This document shows positions 31,311 through 39,248 of a stretch of DNA of 45,726 bases, in pieces (positions within the stretch are counted from its first letter, which is position 1; each line of letters starts with the position of its first letter). The translations under genes and the position numbers were made by a program. The notes under the pieces were generated by a model that was not told the origin of the DNA, did no database searches, and saw only the letters and a list, made by a program, of their open reading frames with translations. The stretch spans positions 1-45,726 of the forward strand of contig JAJZKG010000005.1 in NCBI GenBank assembly GCA_021809565.1. Reading direction: 5' to 3'. Source of the DNA: a bacterium (GTDB lineage Bacteria > Patescibacteria > Dojkabacteria > JAKAPS01 > JAJZLI01).

Positions 31311-32540
31311 ATGCAAAAATATTCAAAATTGTTTGGAAAAACTAATAAAGAGGCAAAAGAATTTGATTCAATAAATGCTACGCTTCTACAAAAAGCAGGT
31401 TTCATAAATCAAGAAATGGCTGGAGTATACACATATTTACCCCTAGGAGTAAGAGTAATATCAAAAATAGAAAATATAATAAGAGAAGAGATGGACAAAA
31501 TTGGCAATGAAATTTTAATGCCATCTATCTCTCCCATAGATATATGGAAGACAGCAGGAAGATTGGATAATATAGATGTTATTTTGAAAGCAGTTGGTGG
31601 GAATAAACTATCAAAAGAAGGTAATGATAATGAATATATCCTAAATCCTTCTCACGAAGAAATCGTTACACCCCTAGCTAAAAAATATAATTCTAGTTAT
31701 AAAGATTTGCCATTCGCTATATACCAGATACAAACAAAGTTTAGAAATGAGAAAAGACCTAAATCTGGACTCTTACGTGGCAGAGAATTTATAATGAAGG
31801 ATCTATACAGCTTCCACCAAAATAAAGAAGATTTACAGAAATATTTTGAGAGTATCAAAGAATACTATTGGAACATTTTTAAAAAATTAGAACTTGAAAA
31901 AGATACTGTAGAAGTTTTAGCATCAGGTGGAGATTTTACAAAAAATTACTCTACAGAGTTTCAAGTTAAATGTAGTACTGGAGAGGATAGTATTTATTAT
32001 GATTCCAAAAATAACATCTACTATAATGAAGAAATTGTACCCAAAGATTTAAAAGAATCAACTAAAGCATCAAAAGCTTCTGAAGCAGCAAATATTTTTC
32101 AAATTGACACGAAGTATTCTAAACCATTTAATTATTTATTTAAGGATGAAGATAATAAAGATAAGGAAGTATATATGGGTTGTTATGGTATAGGAATAAG
32201 CAGGTTAATGGGGATAATTGTAGAAAAATTCAATGATGATAACGGTATTATATGGCCAACTTCAGTAGCCCCATATGATGTTCATATTATAAATGTTAAT
32301 AATGAAAATATTGATACAGTAACAAAGATAGTAGACAAACTAGAGAAAGACGGGAAGAGTGTTTTATTTGATGATAGAGAAAATATTACTATTGGAGAGA
32401 AACTACAGGATGCTGATCTAATAGGAATCCCTTTAAGAATTCTAATTACAAAAAGAAGTATTGAGAGTGGGGGAGTTGAGGTAAAGAAAAGAAATGAAGA
32501 TAAAGTTAATATATTTCCCATAGATAAAATTAAATACTAA
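31311..32540 (+). CDS. proS: Prolyl-tRNA synthetase, short bacterial form without editing insert
   Basis: Charges tRNA-Pro. 409 residues from ATG 31311. The class II core is complete: motif 1 AGVYTYLPLGVRV (about 37-49), motif 2 TKFRNEKRPKSGLLRGREF (about 142-160), KDLYSFHQ, and motif 3 CYGIGISRLMGI. The anticodon-binding domain ends the protein (DDRENITIGEKLQDADLIGIP). Standard bacterial ProRS has about 570 residues, with a Cys-Pro-specific editing (INS) domain of about 180 between motifs 2 and 3; here that interval is only about 110 residues, so INS is missing, as in some alphaproteobacteria. Correction of Ala-tRNA-Pro would need another protein. Followed after one base by the gene at 32542. 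Confidence 0.95.
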   Translation: MQKYSKLFGKTNKEAKEFDSINATLLQKAGFINQEMAGVYTYLPLGVRVISKIENIIREEMDKIGNEILMPSISPIDIWKTAGRLDNIDVILKAVGGNKLSKEGNDNEYILNPSHEEIVTPLAKKYNSSYKDLPFAIYQIQTKFRNEKRPKSGLLRGREFIMKDLYSFHQNKEDLQKYFESIKEYYWNIFKKLELEKDTVEVLASGGDFTKNYSTEFQVKCSTGEDSIYYDSKNNIYYNEEIVPKDLKESTKASKASEAANIFQIDTKYSKPFNYLFKDEDNKDKEVYMGCYGIGISRLMGIIVEKFNDDNGIIWPTSVAPYDVHIINVNNENIDTVTKIVDKLEKDGKSVLFDDRENITIGEKLQDADLIGIPLRILITKRSIESGGVEVKKRNEDKVNIFPIDKIKY

Positions 32541-32541
32541 T

Positions 32542-32955
32542 ATGGGAATAGAAGTAGATTCATCCAACCCCGATTTTGACATGGACCGATGGATGACTCA
32601 AAGAAGAAAAGAAGCTAGCAGGATAGCTAATGAAGCAAAACGCTCACGAAGAAAAGCAGACAAAGCATATGAAGAATTAGATCAGTATGAAAGAACATTA
32701 TTGTCTGTATGGTTAGGAAACGGTAATGTTTTAACATGGGAGGAAATTGCTTTGAGGTATTCCAAAATAATAGGAACTGTTATAGAAGGTGGGAGGGGCG
32801 ATGAAATACTATTCTTTGAACTTGAAAGATTAGGTCTTGTTGATGAAGATACATGGCAAGCAATATTTCATGAGATGGAAGATAGATTAGAAGAATCTGG
32901 TTTATTTCATGCAATAGAGGCTCTAGATAATCCATTACAGACTCCATATTACTAA
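32542..32955 (+). CDS. Charged, partly coiled-coil protein, unknown function
   Basis: 137 residues, very rich in Arg, Lys and Glu. Residues about 18-55 (RRKEASRIANEAKRSRRK, then ADKAYEELDQYERTLL) form one long amphipathic helix, followed by a globular stretch with WLGNGNVLTWEEIALRYSKIIG and ELERLGLVDEDTW. This second part could be a winged-helix-like domain, but I cannot assign it. No signal peptide or membrane helix. Its ATG is one base after the proS stop, so it is translated with proS; whether it serves tRNA editing or something unrelated is open. Confidence 0.7.
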   Translation: MGIEVDSSNPDFDMDRWMTQRRKEASRIANEAKRSRRKADKAYEELDQYERTLLSVWLGNGNVLTWEEIALRYSKIIGTVIEGGRGDEILFFELERLGLVDEDTWQAIFHEMEDRLEESGLFHAIEALDNPLQTPYY

Positions 32956-33038
32956 TCTAAACTTTCAACACTTCACCAAGGTCCTAATTTATCCATTTAT
33001 ATCAATATACCCCTATATTATTTAACACATATACTAAC

Positions 33039-33074
33039 GTACATCTTGACATACATTAGAATGTACTCTATACT
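33039..33074 (+). promoter_or_regulatory. Promoter and operator of the Phd/PIN pair (TTGACA-17-TATACT)
   Basis: TTGACA at 33046-33051 and TATACT at 33069-33074, 17 bases apart, near consensus. The arms GTACAT (33039-33044) and ATGTAC (33061-33066) form an inverted repeat that encloses the -35, a likely antitoxin operator. Start is expected near 33081, only a few bases before ATG 33084. Confidence 0.7.
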
Positions 33075-33083
33075 GTGTTTACT

Positions 33084-33377
33084 ATGATGCAAATTGTGAG
33101 TATATCAGATGCAAGAAATAATTTTGCAAAACTAGTTCAGAAAGTGAAGACAACAAGGGAACCTATCATAATTGTACAGGATAGTTCACCAAGTGTTGTT
33201 TTATATCCTTATGAAGAAGTACTAGAAAATGAGAAGAAAAACCAAAAACTGTTTCAAGAAAGGTTTGAAAATTTTCTGACATTAGGCAAGAAAGTAGGAA
33301 AACAATATCTGAAAGAGAGAAATATAACTAAAAAATTATCAGAAGACGAGTTATACAATCTTATTAAGAATGAATAG
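33084..33377 (+). CDS. Phd/YefM-family antitoxin
   Basis: 97 residues. The N-terminal half is the Phd/YefM DNA-binding fold: IVSISDARNNFAKLVQKV (about 4-21), TTREPIIIVQDSSPSVVLYPYEEV (about 23-46). The C-terminal helix region (about 50-97) should neutralise the PIN toxin next to it. A GTG at 33075 lies directly behind the -10 box, so I take ATG 33084 (or the adjacent ATG 33087) as the start. Its last 8 bases overlap the toxin gene. Confidence 0.85.
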   Translation: MMQIVSISDARNNFAKLVQKVKTTREPIIIVQDSSPSVVLYPYEEVLENEKKNQKLFQERFENFLTLGKKVGKQYLKERNITKKLSEDELYNLIKNE

Positions 33378-33768
33378 GGTTATTGTTGATAGTAATATTT
33401 TTCTATCAGGGTGGTTGTTTGGTGGAAATCCAGAAAAAGTATTAAGATACTGGTCAATGAAAAAATTTGTTTTATGTATTTCTCCAGAACTGCAGGCAGA
33501 ATTAATTAACAAACTCCAAAACAAATTCCATATAGATAATGATACTGTTAAATCACTTATAGTAGATCTTGAAAATAACTCAAAAAAAATTATTCCCAAA
33601 GTTAAAATTCTATTATCAAGAGATCCTTTAGACAATTTTATTTTAGAACTAGCAGAAGAATCTCATGCAAATTTTATAATAACTGGAGATAAAGATTTAT
33701 TAATTTTGAAACATTATAAAAAAACAAAGATTGTTTCACCTACAGAATTTTTAAAAATCATTATATAA
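33370..33768 (+). CDS. PIN-domain ribonuclease toxin
   Basis: 132 residues. The PIN acidic residues are in place: Asp7 in VIVDSNIFLS, Glu40 or Glu44 in SPELQAEL, Asp85/Asp88 in SRDPLDNFILELA, and Asp107/Asp109 in TGDKDLL. The form belongs to the COG1569-like group of predicted PIN toxins. PIN toxins cut RNA, often initiator tRNA or rRNA. Paired by overlap with a Phd-type antitoxin. The final codons contain a 17-base sequence repeated 110 bases on. Confidence 0.87.
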   Translation: MNRVIVDSNIFLSGWLFGGNPEKVLRYWSMKKFVLCISPELQAELINKLQNKFHIDNDTVKSLIVDLENNSKKIIPKVKILLSRDPLDNFILELAEESHANFIITGDKDLLILKHYKKTKIVSPTEFLKIII

Positions 33769-33870
33769 ACAATGAACCATTAGCTTCTTACATAACATCA
33801 ATAGATGATATAGCGAATTAGTCATATCACTGATCCATAGAATCTTGATTCATAGAATTTTTAAAAATCA
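33744..33870. repeat. 17-bp direct repeat pair flanking the PIN/ABC-permease junction
   Basis: AGAATTTTTAAAAATCA occurs at 33744-33760, within the end of the PIN gene, and at 33854-33870, across the stop of the convergent permease gene. The copies are 110 bases apart in the same orientation. In DNA so rich in A and T this may be chance, or the scar of a duplication or insertion. The 92-base gap between has no gene. Confidence 0.4.
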
Positions 33871-35420
33871 ATATCCATATTATTAATTTTTAAAAATGCT
33901 TTATTCATTAGTACTAAAATAATCAGCCCTGATATTATTACCATTAAGATTAAGGATAATAAAAACCCATATTTATATAATATATATAGTAGAAAGGCTA
34001 TATAGAATATACTCAAAAATGTAGCAAACAAAGCTGATGGTGTTGTAGATAAATCTTGTAGGCTCCTATTTTTAAAATTAGGAGATATAGTACCTAAGGA
34101 TAAGAATATTACACTAATAGTTAGAAATGTTACTATGGTGAATATTATAAAATAGTAAAAATAGTTGCCCTTGAAATTCAGGAAGAACTGAAAAATTAGA
34201 TATAAAACTAAAGTTTGTACAAACATGAATATTACTGATGCTATGTATTTATATTTTAAAATTACGCTTCTTTTTATTGGTGCTTGAAATATTACCCAAC
34301 CTCCTTTTTTCTCCAAAGATAGCGATGGAAATATAAAATACAATGATAACAATGTTAATATATAAGCGAAGCTGCCAAGTATTAATACATAAAATAAGCT
34401 GTAGTATTTTGAAGATATATTAGCATTCCCTATAGTTATTATTAAAGCTATGAATATTATTAAAAGGAAAAATATTGATAAAGAGTTAATTAAATTTTTC
34501 TCTTGTTTGAAGAAATTGTTGAGTTCTTTATTTAGAATAAAATTTTTAAAATATTTAGTATTTCTATCAGATTTTATCTCAGTTGATAGTTTAAAAACAA
34601 CTTTTTTTGAAAACATTGCAAAAATAAAATATAGAACTATTATCTCAAAAATTAAAATTACAAGCTCGGAATAGTCTCTGAAACTTAATATATTAGATAT
34701 AAGACTAGAAGGTAGTATACTTAAAGGTTTTGACTGCATCATTATGTTTGTAAAAGCAGAAACATTTTTTGATTTAGAAAGTAACTCTAGATTTGGAATA
34801 ATCCTTAAAGCTAAAAGAAATGACAGAAAAAGTATAACTACTAATGAAATATTTGTCTTTATACTAGCCCTTAGTGTAGGAAATATTTGATCAGTAATCA
34901 TAACCCATATAGCATCAAACAACGTAACAAATATTGATGAAAGAATAAAAAGAAGTATAACCAAAATTAGGAAAGGGAGGGTAAAAAATTGTATGTTATA
35001 TATATAAATATATGTGAATATTATTGGAGATGAAAAGAGCGAAATTATTAGTATATTTGTGAAAAATATATGAGCAATCTTTGATATTATTATATCCTCC
35101 TTACTCACAGGAAAAGTTAAAATATAGCTTTCAAAAGGGTTTATAAGAAATGTTTTAAAAAGCAATGCACATGATGATATAAGGGAAAATATAAAGATAA
35201 AAAATAGTGAATCTGATATTATCAAATTTACAACATCAATATTAACATTATGTTGTTTAAGTATAGTAAGTAAGAAAAAATAAAGTATAAACTCAATCAA
35301 CAGTAAAGCTATTACTGCGAGGAAAAATAGAAAAATTACAATTTTCCTTGCAATATTTTTCTCTTTAAAATATTTTGAATTTGCAAGTAAGGCATACTTT
35401 ATGAAATATTTACTCTTCAT
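33861..35420 (-). CDS. ABC-type exporter, membrane subunit
   Basis: 519 residues, about 12 hydrophobic helices in two groups separated by a cytoplasmic segment (about 285-320, with YFKNFILNKELNNFFKQEKNLIN). The stretch ILTFPVSKEDIIISKI (about 100-115) matches the coupling segment (lPvsr.di...K) of ABC-2-like permeases. There is no periplasmic domain. It is encoded 11 bases inside the end of the ATPase gene, so the two form one transporter. Cargo unknown. Very rich in Phe and Ile. Confidence 0.82.
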   Translation of the reverse strand: MKSKYFIKYALLANSKYFKEKNIARKIVIFLFFLAVIALLLIEFILYFFLLTILKQHNVNIDVVNLIISDSLFFIFIFSLISSCALLFKTFLINPFESYILTFPVSKEDIIISKIAHIFFTNILIISLFSSPIIFTYIYIYNIQFFTLPFLILVILLFILSSIFVTLFDAIWVMITDQIFPTLRASIKTNISLVVILFLSFLLALRIIPNLELLSKSKNVSAFTNIMMQSKPLSILPSSLISNILSFRDYSELVILIFEIIVLYFIFAMFSKKVVFKLSTEIKSDRNTKYFKNFILNKELNNFFKQEKNLINSLSIFFLLIIFIALIITIGNANISSKYYSLFYVLILGSFAYILTLLSLYFIFPSLSLEKKGGWVIFQAPIKRSVILKYKYIASVIFMFVQTLVLYLIFQFFLNFKGNYFYYFIIFTIVTFLTISVIFLSLGTISPNFKNRSLQDLSTTPSALFATFLSIFYIAFLLYILYKYGFLLSLILMVIISGLIILVLMNKAFLKINNMDIDF

Positions 35421-36117
35421 ATGTCAGTTTCAAAAACACATCTTCTAAATTATTTTTCTTAGTTTCACTCTTTAGTGCATCTATAGTACCTTCATGAATA
35501 ATTTTTCCATGATTAATTATGCCAATCCTAGTACAGATTTTGGAAGCTATATCCAGTGAATGAGTGGATAAGAATATAATCCCATTATTTTTTGAAAAAT
35601 CTTCTAATATTTTTTGAAATTGTATAACAGATTTGGGATCTAGACCAATTAGAGGCTCATCTATGATTAAAATCTTAGGATCATGCATCAGGGTAGCCGC
35701 AATAACAAGCTTCTGTCTAGAACCTCTAGAAAGATTCTCTATGTTTAAATCTGGATTCTCATCTATATCAAAAAGATTTAATGCTTCTTTTATCCTTTTA
35801 TCCCTATCTTGAACATCATATATATCAGCTACAAAGGATAAAAATTCTTTTGCATTAAGTCTCTCATATACATATGGTTCATCAGGCATATATCCAAGTA
35901 TTTTTTTAACATCAATATCTTTGTTGTCTCTACCATCTATTAGTACATTACCACTGTCCTGTACGTATATACCAGCCATTATTTTTACCGTAGTACTTTT
36001 TCCTGCTCCATTAGGGCCTAAGAAACCATAAATTTCACCTTCTTTAACCTTAATATTAATATCATGAAGAACTTTTCTACCATTGAATGATTTTGAGAGG
36101 TTATTAATTTCTAACAT
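35410..36117 (-). CDS. ABC-type exporter, ATP-binding subunit
   Basis: 235 residues with all ABC motifs: Walker A GPNGAGKST (34-42), Q-loop region MPDEPYVYERL (Gln replaced by a Pro-Asp-Glu run), signature LSRGSRQKL (about 129-137), Walker B ILIIDEP with GLDP, and a switch His in STHSLD. The signature has Arg-Gly-Ser where GGQ is common, as in many ABC-2 exporters. It precedes and overlaps the permease gene. An inverted repeat upstream may be a control site. Confidence 0.92.
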   Translation of the reverse strand: MLEINNLSKSFNGRKVLHDINIKVKEGEIYGFLGPNGAGKSTTVKIMAGIYVQDSGNVLIDGRDNKDIDVKKILGYMPDEPYVYERLNAKEFLSFVADIYDVQDRDKRIKEALNLFDIDENPDLNIENLSRGSRQKLVIAATLMHDPKILIIDEPLIGLDPKSVIQFQKILEDFSKNNGIIFLSTHSLDIASKICTRIGIINHGKIIHEGTIDALKSETKKNNLEDVFLKLTYEE

Positions 36118-36149
36118 AATAATAATTTATATTAAATAATCACATATAT

Positions 36150-36172
36150 CAATACCTATAGTATTGGTATTG
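36150..36172. promoter_or_regulatory. Inverted repeat upstream of the ABC exporter, candidate operator
   Basis: CAATACC at 36150-36156 and GGTATTG at 36166-36172, perfect 7-bp arms with a 9-base spacer, 33 bases before the ATPase ATG. The spacing suits a dimeric repressor of the GntR or PadR kind. No regulator gene is adjacent. Confidence 0.5.
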
Positions 36173-36226
36173 AAACTATAGGGTAGTCATTGGGGAACAA
36201 ATCAGATAGGAGTAGTATATGTTAAA

Positions 36227-37588
36227 TTATTTAATATCTTCTTTAATGAAATTTTCGACTTCTTTAAGATGTAAATCCAAAAGATTTTGTGATTTTGCTT
36301 CAACATTAAGTCGTACCAGTGGTTCTGTGTTAGAACCTCTTAGATTAAATCTCCAGTCACTAAAATCCACTGATAGACCATCAATGTGCGATACTTTACA
36401 ATCTTTATTGTCTGAATAATTCTTTTCAACATTATTAAGTACTTTCTCTGTATCTTGAACCTCATAATTTATTTCAGGGGATGTAAAATACTTAGATCTA
36501 TAGTATGAGAGTAGGGAAGAGAACTCAGTATTTTGAGTTTTTAAAAGCTCCATCATCATTAGCATAGGAATCATACCATTATCTGAATAGAAGTTATCTT
36601 TAAAATAGAAATGCGAGCTTATTTCTCCTGCAAATATAGCATCTTCTTTTTTCATCCTTGATGCTATAAAGGAATGTCCCGCTTTAGATATTATAGGTAT
36701 TCCCCCCATTTCTTTTACAGTGTCATCTATAGCCCAAACTTGTCTTGGATCATGGATAATTTTAGATCCCTTATTCTTAATTAATATATTTTTTGCAAGC
36801 AATGCTGTTATAAAATAGCCCGTTGAAGAAACTCCATTATTATCAATAAAACCACATCTATCAGCATCTCCATCAAAAGCTACACCCAAATCTGCATGTA
36901 CTTCAATAACTTTTTTTTCTATATCAGACAAATTAGCTTCCTCCATAGGATTTGCAGGGTGATTAGGAAAATTCTCATCAGGTTCAAAGTACATGCTCAC
37001 AAGTTCACAATCTAATTTTTTAAATATAGCATCTACTACATATCCAGCTACACCATTACCTGCATCTACAACAACTTTTAAACCTTTTATCTTGTCTTTA
37101 TCTACAAAAGAAAGAACATGATTGACATAATCATCTAGAATATTTATCTTTGCTGTTTCTATTTTATCTACATAGTCTATATCATGAGAAAGACTATCCT
37201 TTACCATATCTCGTAACTCATACATCCCGTTATCTCCAGATATAGGGTCTACATCTCTTAGCACCAACTTAACACCATTATATTCTTTAGGGTTGTGAGA
37301 TGCTGTAATTTGAGCTCCTCCATCAAACTTATAATATCCTGCAGCAAAGTACATCATATCTGTAGATATAATACCTATATCAGTAACTCTAGCTCCCGCA
37401 GAAATAGCTCCTTTTATAAAACTTTGAAATAATGAGGGGGAAGATGACCTTATATCCCTACCGACACATATATTTTGTAAATTCCCATATTTCACAAAGA
37501 AATAACCTATTCTTGCTACAATGTCTTCATTTATTTGGTCTTTATAAATACCTCTTATATCATAAGCCTTGAAAATTGATTCATCCAT
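36227..37588 (-). CDS. manB: Phosphomannomutase/phosphoglucomutase
   Basis: Interconverts hexose 6- and 1-phosphates, feeding sugar-nucleotide and glucan synthesis. The family parts are complete over 453 residues: FKAYDIRGIY (6-15), phospho-serine loop TASHNPKEYNG with Ser97, metal-binding DGDADRCGF, sugar-binding GEISSHFYF, and the C-terminal phosphate loop RGSNTEPLVRLNVE. GEISSH and RGSNTEP are typical of the dual-specificity bacterial PMM/PGM group. It would supply glucose-1-phosphate for the glucan operon elsewhere in the window. TATAAT (37598-37603 on the minus strand) ends 9 bases before its ATG. Confidence 0.92.
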   Translation of the reverse strand: MDESIFKAYDIRGIYKDQINEDIVARIGYFFVKYGNLQNICVGRDIRSSSPSLFQSFIKGAISAGARVTDIGIISTDMMYFAAGYYKFDGGAQITASHNPKEYNGVKLVLRDVDPISGDNGMYELRDMVKDSLSHDIDYVDKIETAKINILDDYVNHVLSFVDKDKIKGLKVVVDAGNGVAGYVVDAIFKKLDCELVSMYFEPDENFPNHPANPMEEANLSDIEKKVIEVHADLGVAFDGDADRCGFIDNNGVSSTGYFITALLAKNILIKNKGSKIIHDPRQVWAIDDTVKEMGGIPIISKAGHSFIASRMKKEDAIFAGEISSHFYFKDNFYSDNGMIPMLMMMELLKTQNTEFSSLLSYYRSKYFTSPEINYEVQDTEKVLNNVEKNYSDNKDCKVSHIDGLSVDFSDWRFNLRGSNTEPLVRLNVEAKSQNLLDLHLKEVENFIKEDIK

Positions 37589-37597
37589 GGCATATAT

Positions 37598-37603
37598 ATT
37601 ATA
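37598..37603 (-). promoter_or_regulatory. Possible -10 box (TATAAT) for the phosphohexomutase gene
   Basis: Minus-strand TATAAT in the 37-base gap after the thymidylate kinase gene, 9 bases before ATG 37588. Confidence 0.4.
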
Positions 37604-37625
37604 TAAAACAAATTATAAATTCAAA

Positions 37626-38465
37626 TTATCCATATGGATCTATCATCCTTAATGCAGGGAATCTATCTAATATACCTTGGAACAAGGATGTATCAACACT
37701 AGACTGATCAAATTGAAATTTAGAAACCTGTCCTTTTCTATGTACATAGGTTTCTATTTTTCCAAATTGTATTCTAATAATTTCACGTGCTATATCCCCC
37801 TTAGACATCCTTATACCATCTTTGGAGTCTTGATTTAAAAGAGTAAATCTTTGTGGATCAAGTGCAGCAAATTCACTATATATCCTATTACCTAATCTTA
37901 AAACATCACTTTGCTCATATAAATCAGCTCCACTCCTCCCACTGTCTTCTTCCACAGCCTGAACAGCTTTTTCATGATCAATTGTAGGAACAACAACATG
38001 AAAATCAGAGATTTGAAGTGAAGCTAAAAAAGTAGAATCTAAATCAAACATAAAGTGATATAGTGAATCAATATCTCTTAATATACTAGGATCTTTTTTT
38101 GAATAATATGCACATGTCATTGCATTAGATGTTATAAATCTATCAAACAACACATATGTGGGAACCTTAAAATTACTAAGTTGGGTCTTTAATGTAGGAA
38201 CAGTCTCAAGTCTATTTAATGCATATATAGCCATCCTTTGATATATATCAATACTTGAATCATCCCTACTTAAAAGTTTCTGTATTATTTGACCCCACAA
38301 GGCCTCATATTGAGGGTAATCTACAGTCAATACATTATATCCCAATCCTGAAATTATATCAGCCATTTCCTCCGTTGCAGAACCCTTACCAGAACCATCA
38401 ATACCATCTATAACGGATACTCTGAAATTATCCCTGTGTAATTTCTCTCCATACATAAATTCCAT
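37626..38465 (-). CDS. tmk: Thymidylate kinase-like P-loop kinase
   Basis: Phosphorylates dTMP to dTDP. P-loop GIDGSGKGS (21-29), the dTMP-binding DRF motif (108-110, in YVLFDRFITSNAMTCAYY), and a lid region with DSGRSGADLYEQSD in which Arg and Asp replace the usual lid pattern. At 279 residues it is longer than the usual 205-215; the additions are a 13-residue N-terminus and a C-terminal tail of about 50 residues (FGKIETYVHRKGQV onwards). In the same window is a thymidylate synthase, so both thymidine-nucleotide steps are present. A related deoxynucleoside kinase is a less likely alternative. A promoter with correct spacing supports this start. Confidence 0.8.
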   Translation of the reverse strand: MEFMYGEKLHRDNFRVSVIDGIDGSGKGSATEEMADIISGLGYNVLTVDYPQYEALWGQIIQKLLSRDDSSIDIYQRMAIYALNRLETVPTLKTQLSNFKVPTYVLFDRFITSNAMTCAYYSKKDPSILRDIDSLYHFMFDLDSTFLASLQISDFHVVVPTIDHEKAVQAVEEDSGRSGADLYEQSDVLRLGNRIYSEFAALDPQRFTLLNQDSKDGIRMSKGDIAREIIRIQFGKIETYVHRKGQVSKFQFDQSSVDTSLFQGILDRFPALRMIDPYG

Positions 38466-38474
38466 ATGTTGCCT

Positions 38475-38503
38475 ATAGTATCACCACCAAATAAAAAACT
38501 CAA
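38475..38503 (-). promoter_or_regulatory. tmk promoter (TTGAGT-17-TACTAT)
   Basis: Minus-strand TTGAGT at 38498-38503 and TACTAT at 38475-38480, 17 bases apart. The -10 ends 9 bases before ATG 38465, so the mRNA is nearly leaderless. Confidence 0.55.
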
Positions 38504-38552
38504 ATATGATTGATATAGCCGATCATTGATGTTAGAATAATTCTAGATAATC

Positions 38553-38558
38553 TAAAAT
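38553..38558 (+). promoter_or_regulatory. Possible -10 box (TAAAAT) for the surface protein at 38565
   Basis: TAAAAT ends 6 bases before ATG 38565, the spacing seen at other predicted leaderless starts. Confidence 0.4.
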
Positions 38559-38564
38559 AATATT

Positions 38565-39248
38565 ATGAAACATATTAATGTAGCTTTAGTATTTGCAAGT
38601 TTACTTACAGCTTTGTATTTTTTTTCATCTGCTGCATTTGCTACAAACACAGTGAATACTAGCCCAAATTTTGCTAAATTCGGATTTCCAAATGTGTTAA
38701 AAACATTAAATGTGATTAACAATAAAAGTTATACATTCACATCTGATGGGATAACAGTAACAATCCCATCTGGAGCATTTGGAGAAAATGCAAAATTCGA
38801 ATTATTAATGGGAATGGACAATACTTTTAATAAATTATTACCAAAAGGAAATACTTTAGTGACAAATTTCGCATTCAAAGTGACGAATTTATCAAATAAT
38901 AAGATAATAGATATATTTAAAAAACCAATTACAATATCAGTAAAAAATAGTAAAATCAATGCAAAAACTATCTATTATAATGTAACTCCAACAACACCCT
39001 TAAAAGTTGTGCAAAATCCAGTTCAAGCAACAATAATAGGCACTACACTAACCCATCAAAACCCAGTATCAGAAGTTGGTTGGGTAATAGCCACTCCAAC
39101 AAATTCTCTACAAAAAACCATAGTTCCTGTAAAGACTACTCCGCAAAGTTCATCTTCAACAACTGAAGATATAATACTTGTAGTGTTGGGACTTTTAGTT
39201 ATTGCATTTATTGGTAGGCAAATGATGCAAAATAAAATTCAAAAATAA
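38565..39248 (+). CDS. Surface protein with signal peptide, ZU5-like domain and C-terminal anchor helix
   Basis: 227 residues: signal peptide (about 1-26, ending SSAAFA), beta-rich domain with DGITVTIPSGAFGENAKFELLMG (in parts: ITVTIPSGAF, then AKFELLMG), a Ser/Thr/Pro-rich linker (about 175-200, KTTPQSSSSTTED) and a C-terminal helix IILVVLGLLVIAFIG followed by a basic tail. The PSGAF turn after two strands is typical of ZU5-like domains. Same architecture and length as the protein at 20606, though sequence identity is low. Possible adhesin or envelope component. Its stop codon abuts that of the convergent thyX. Confidence 0.72.
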   Translation: MKHINVALVFASLLTALYFFSSAAFATNTVNTSPNFAKFGFPNVLKTLNVINNKSYTFTSDGITVTIPSGAFGENAKFELLMGMDNTFNKLLPKGNTLVTNFAFKVTNLSNNKIIDIFKKPITISVKNSKINAKTIYYNVTPTTPLKVVQNPVQATIIGTTLTHQNPVSEVGWVIATPTNSLQKTIVPVKTTPQSSSSTTEDIILVVLGLLVIAFIGRQMMQNKIQK

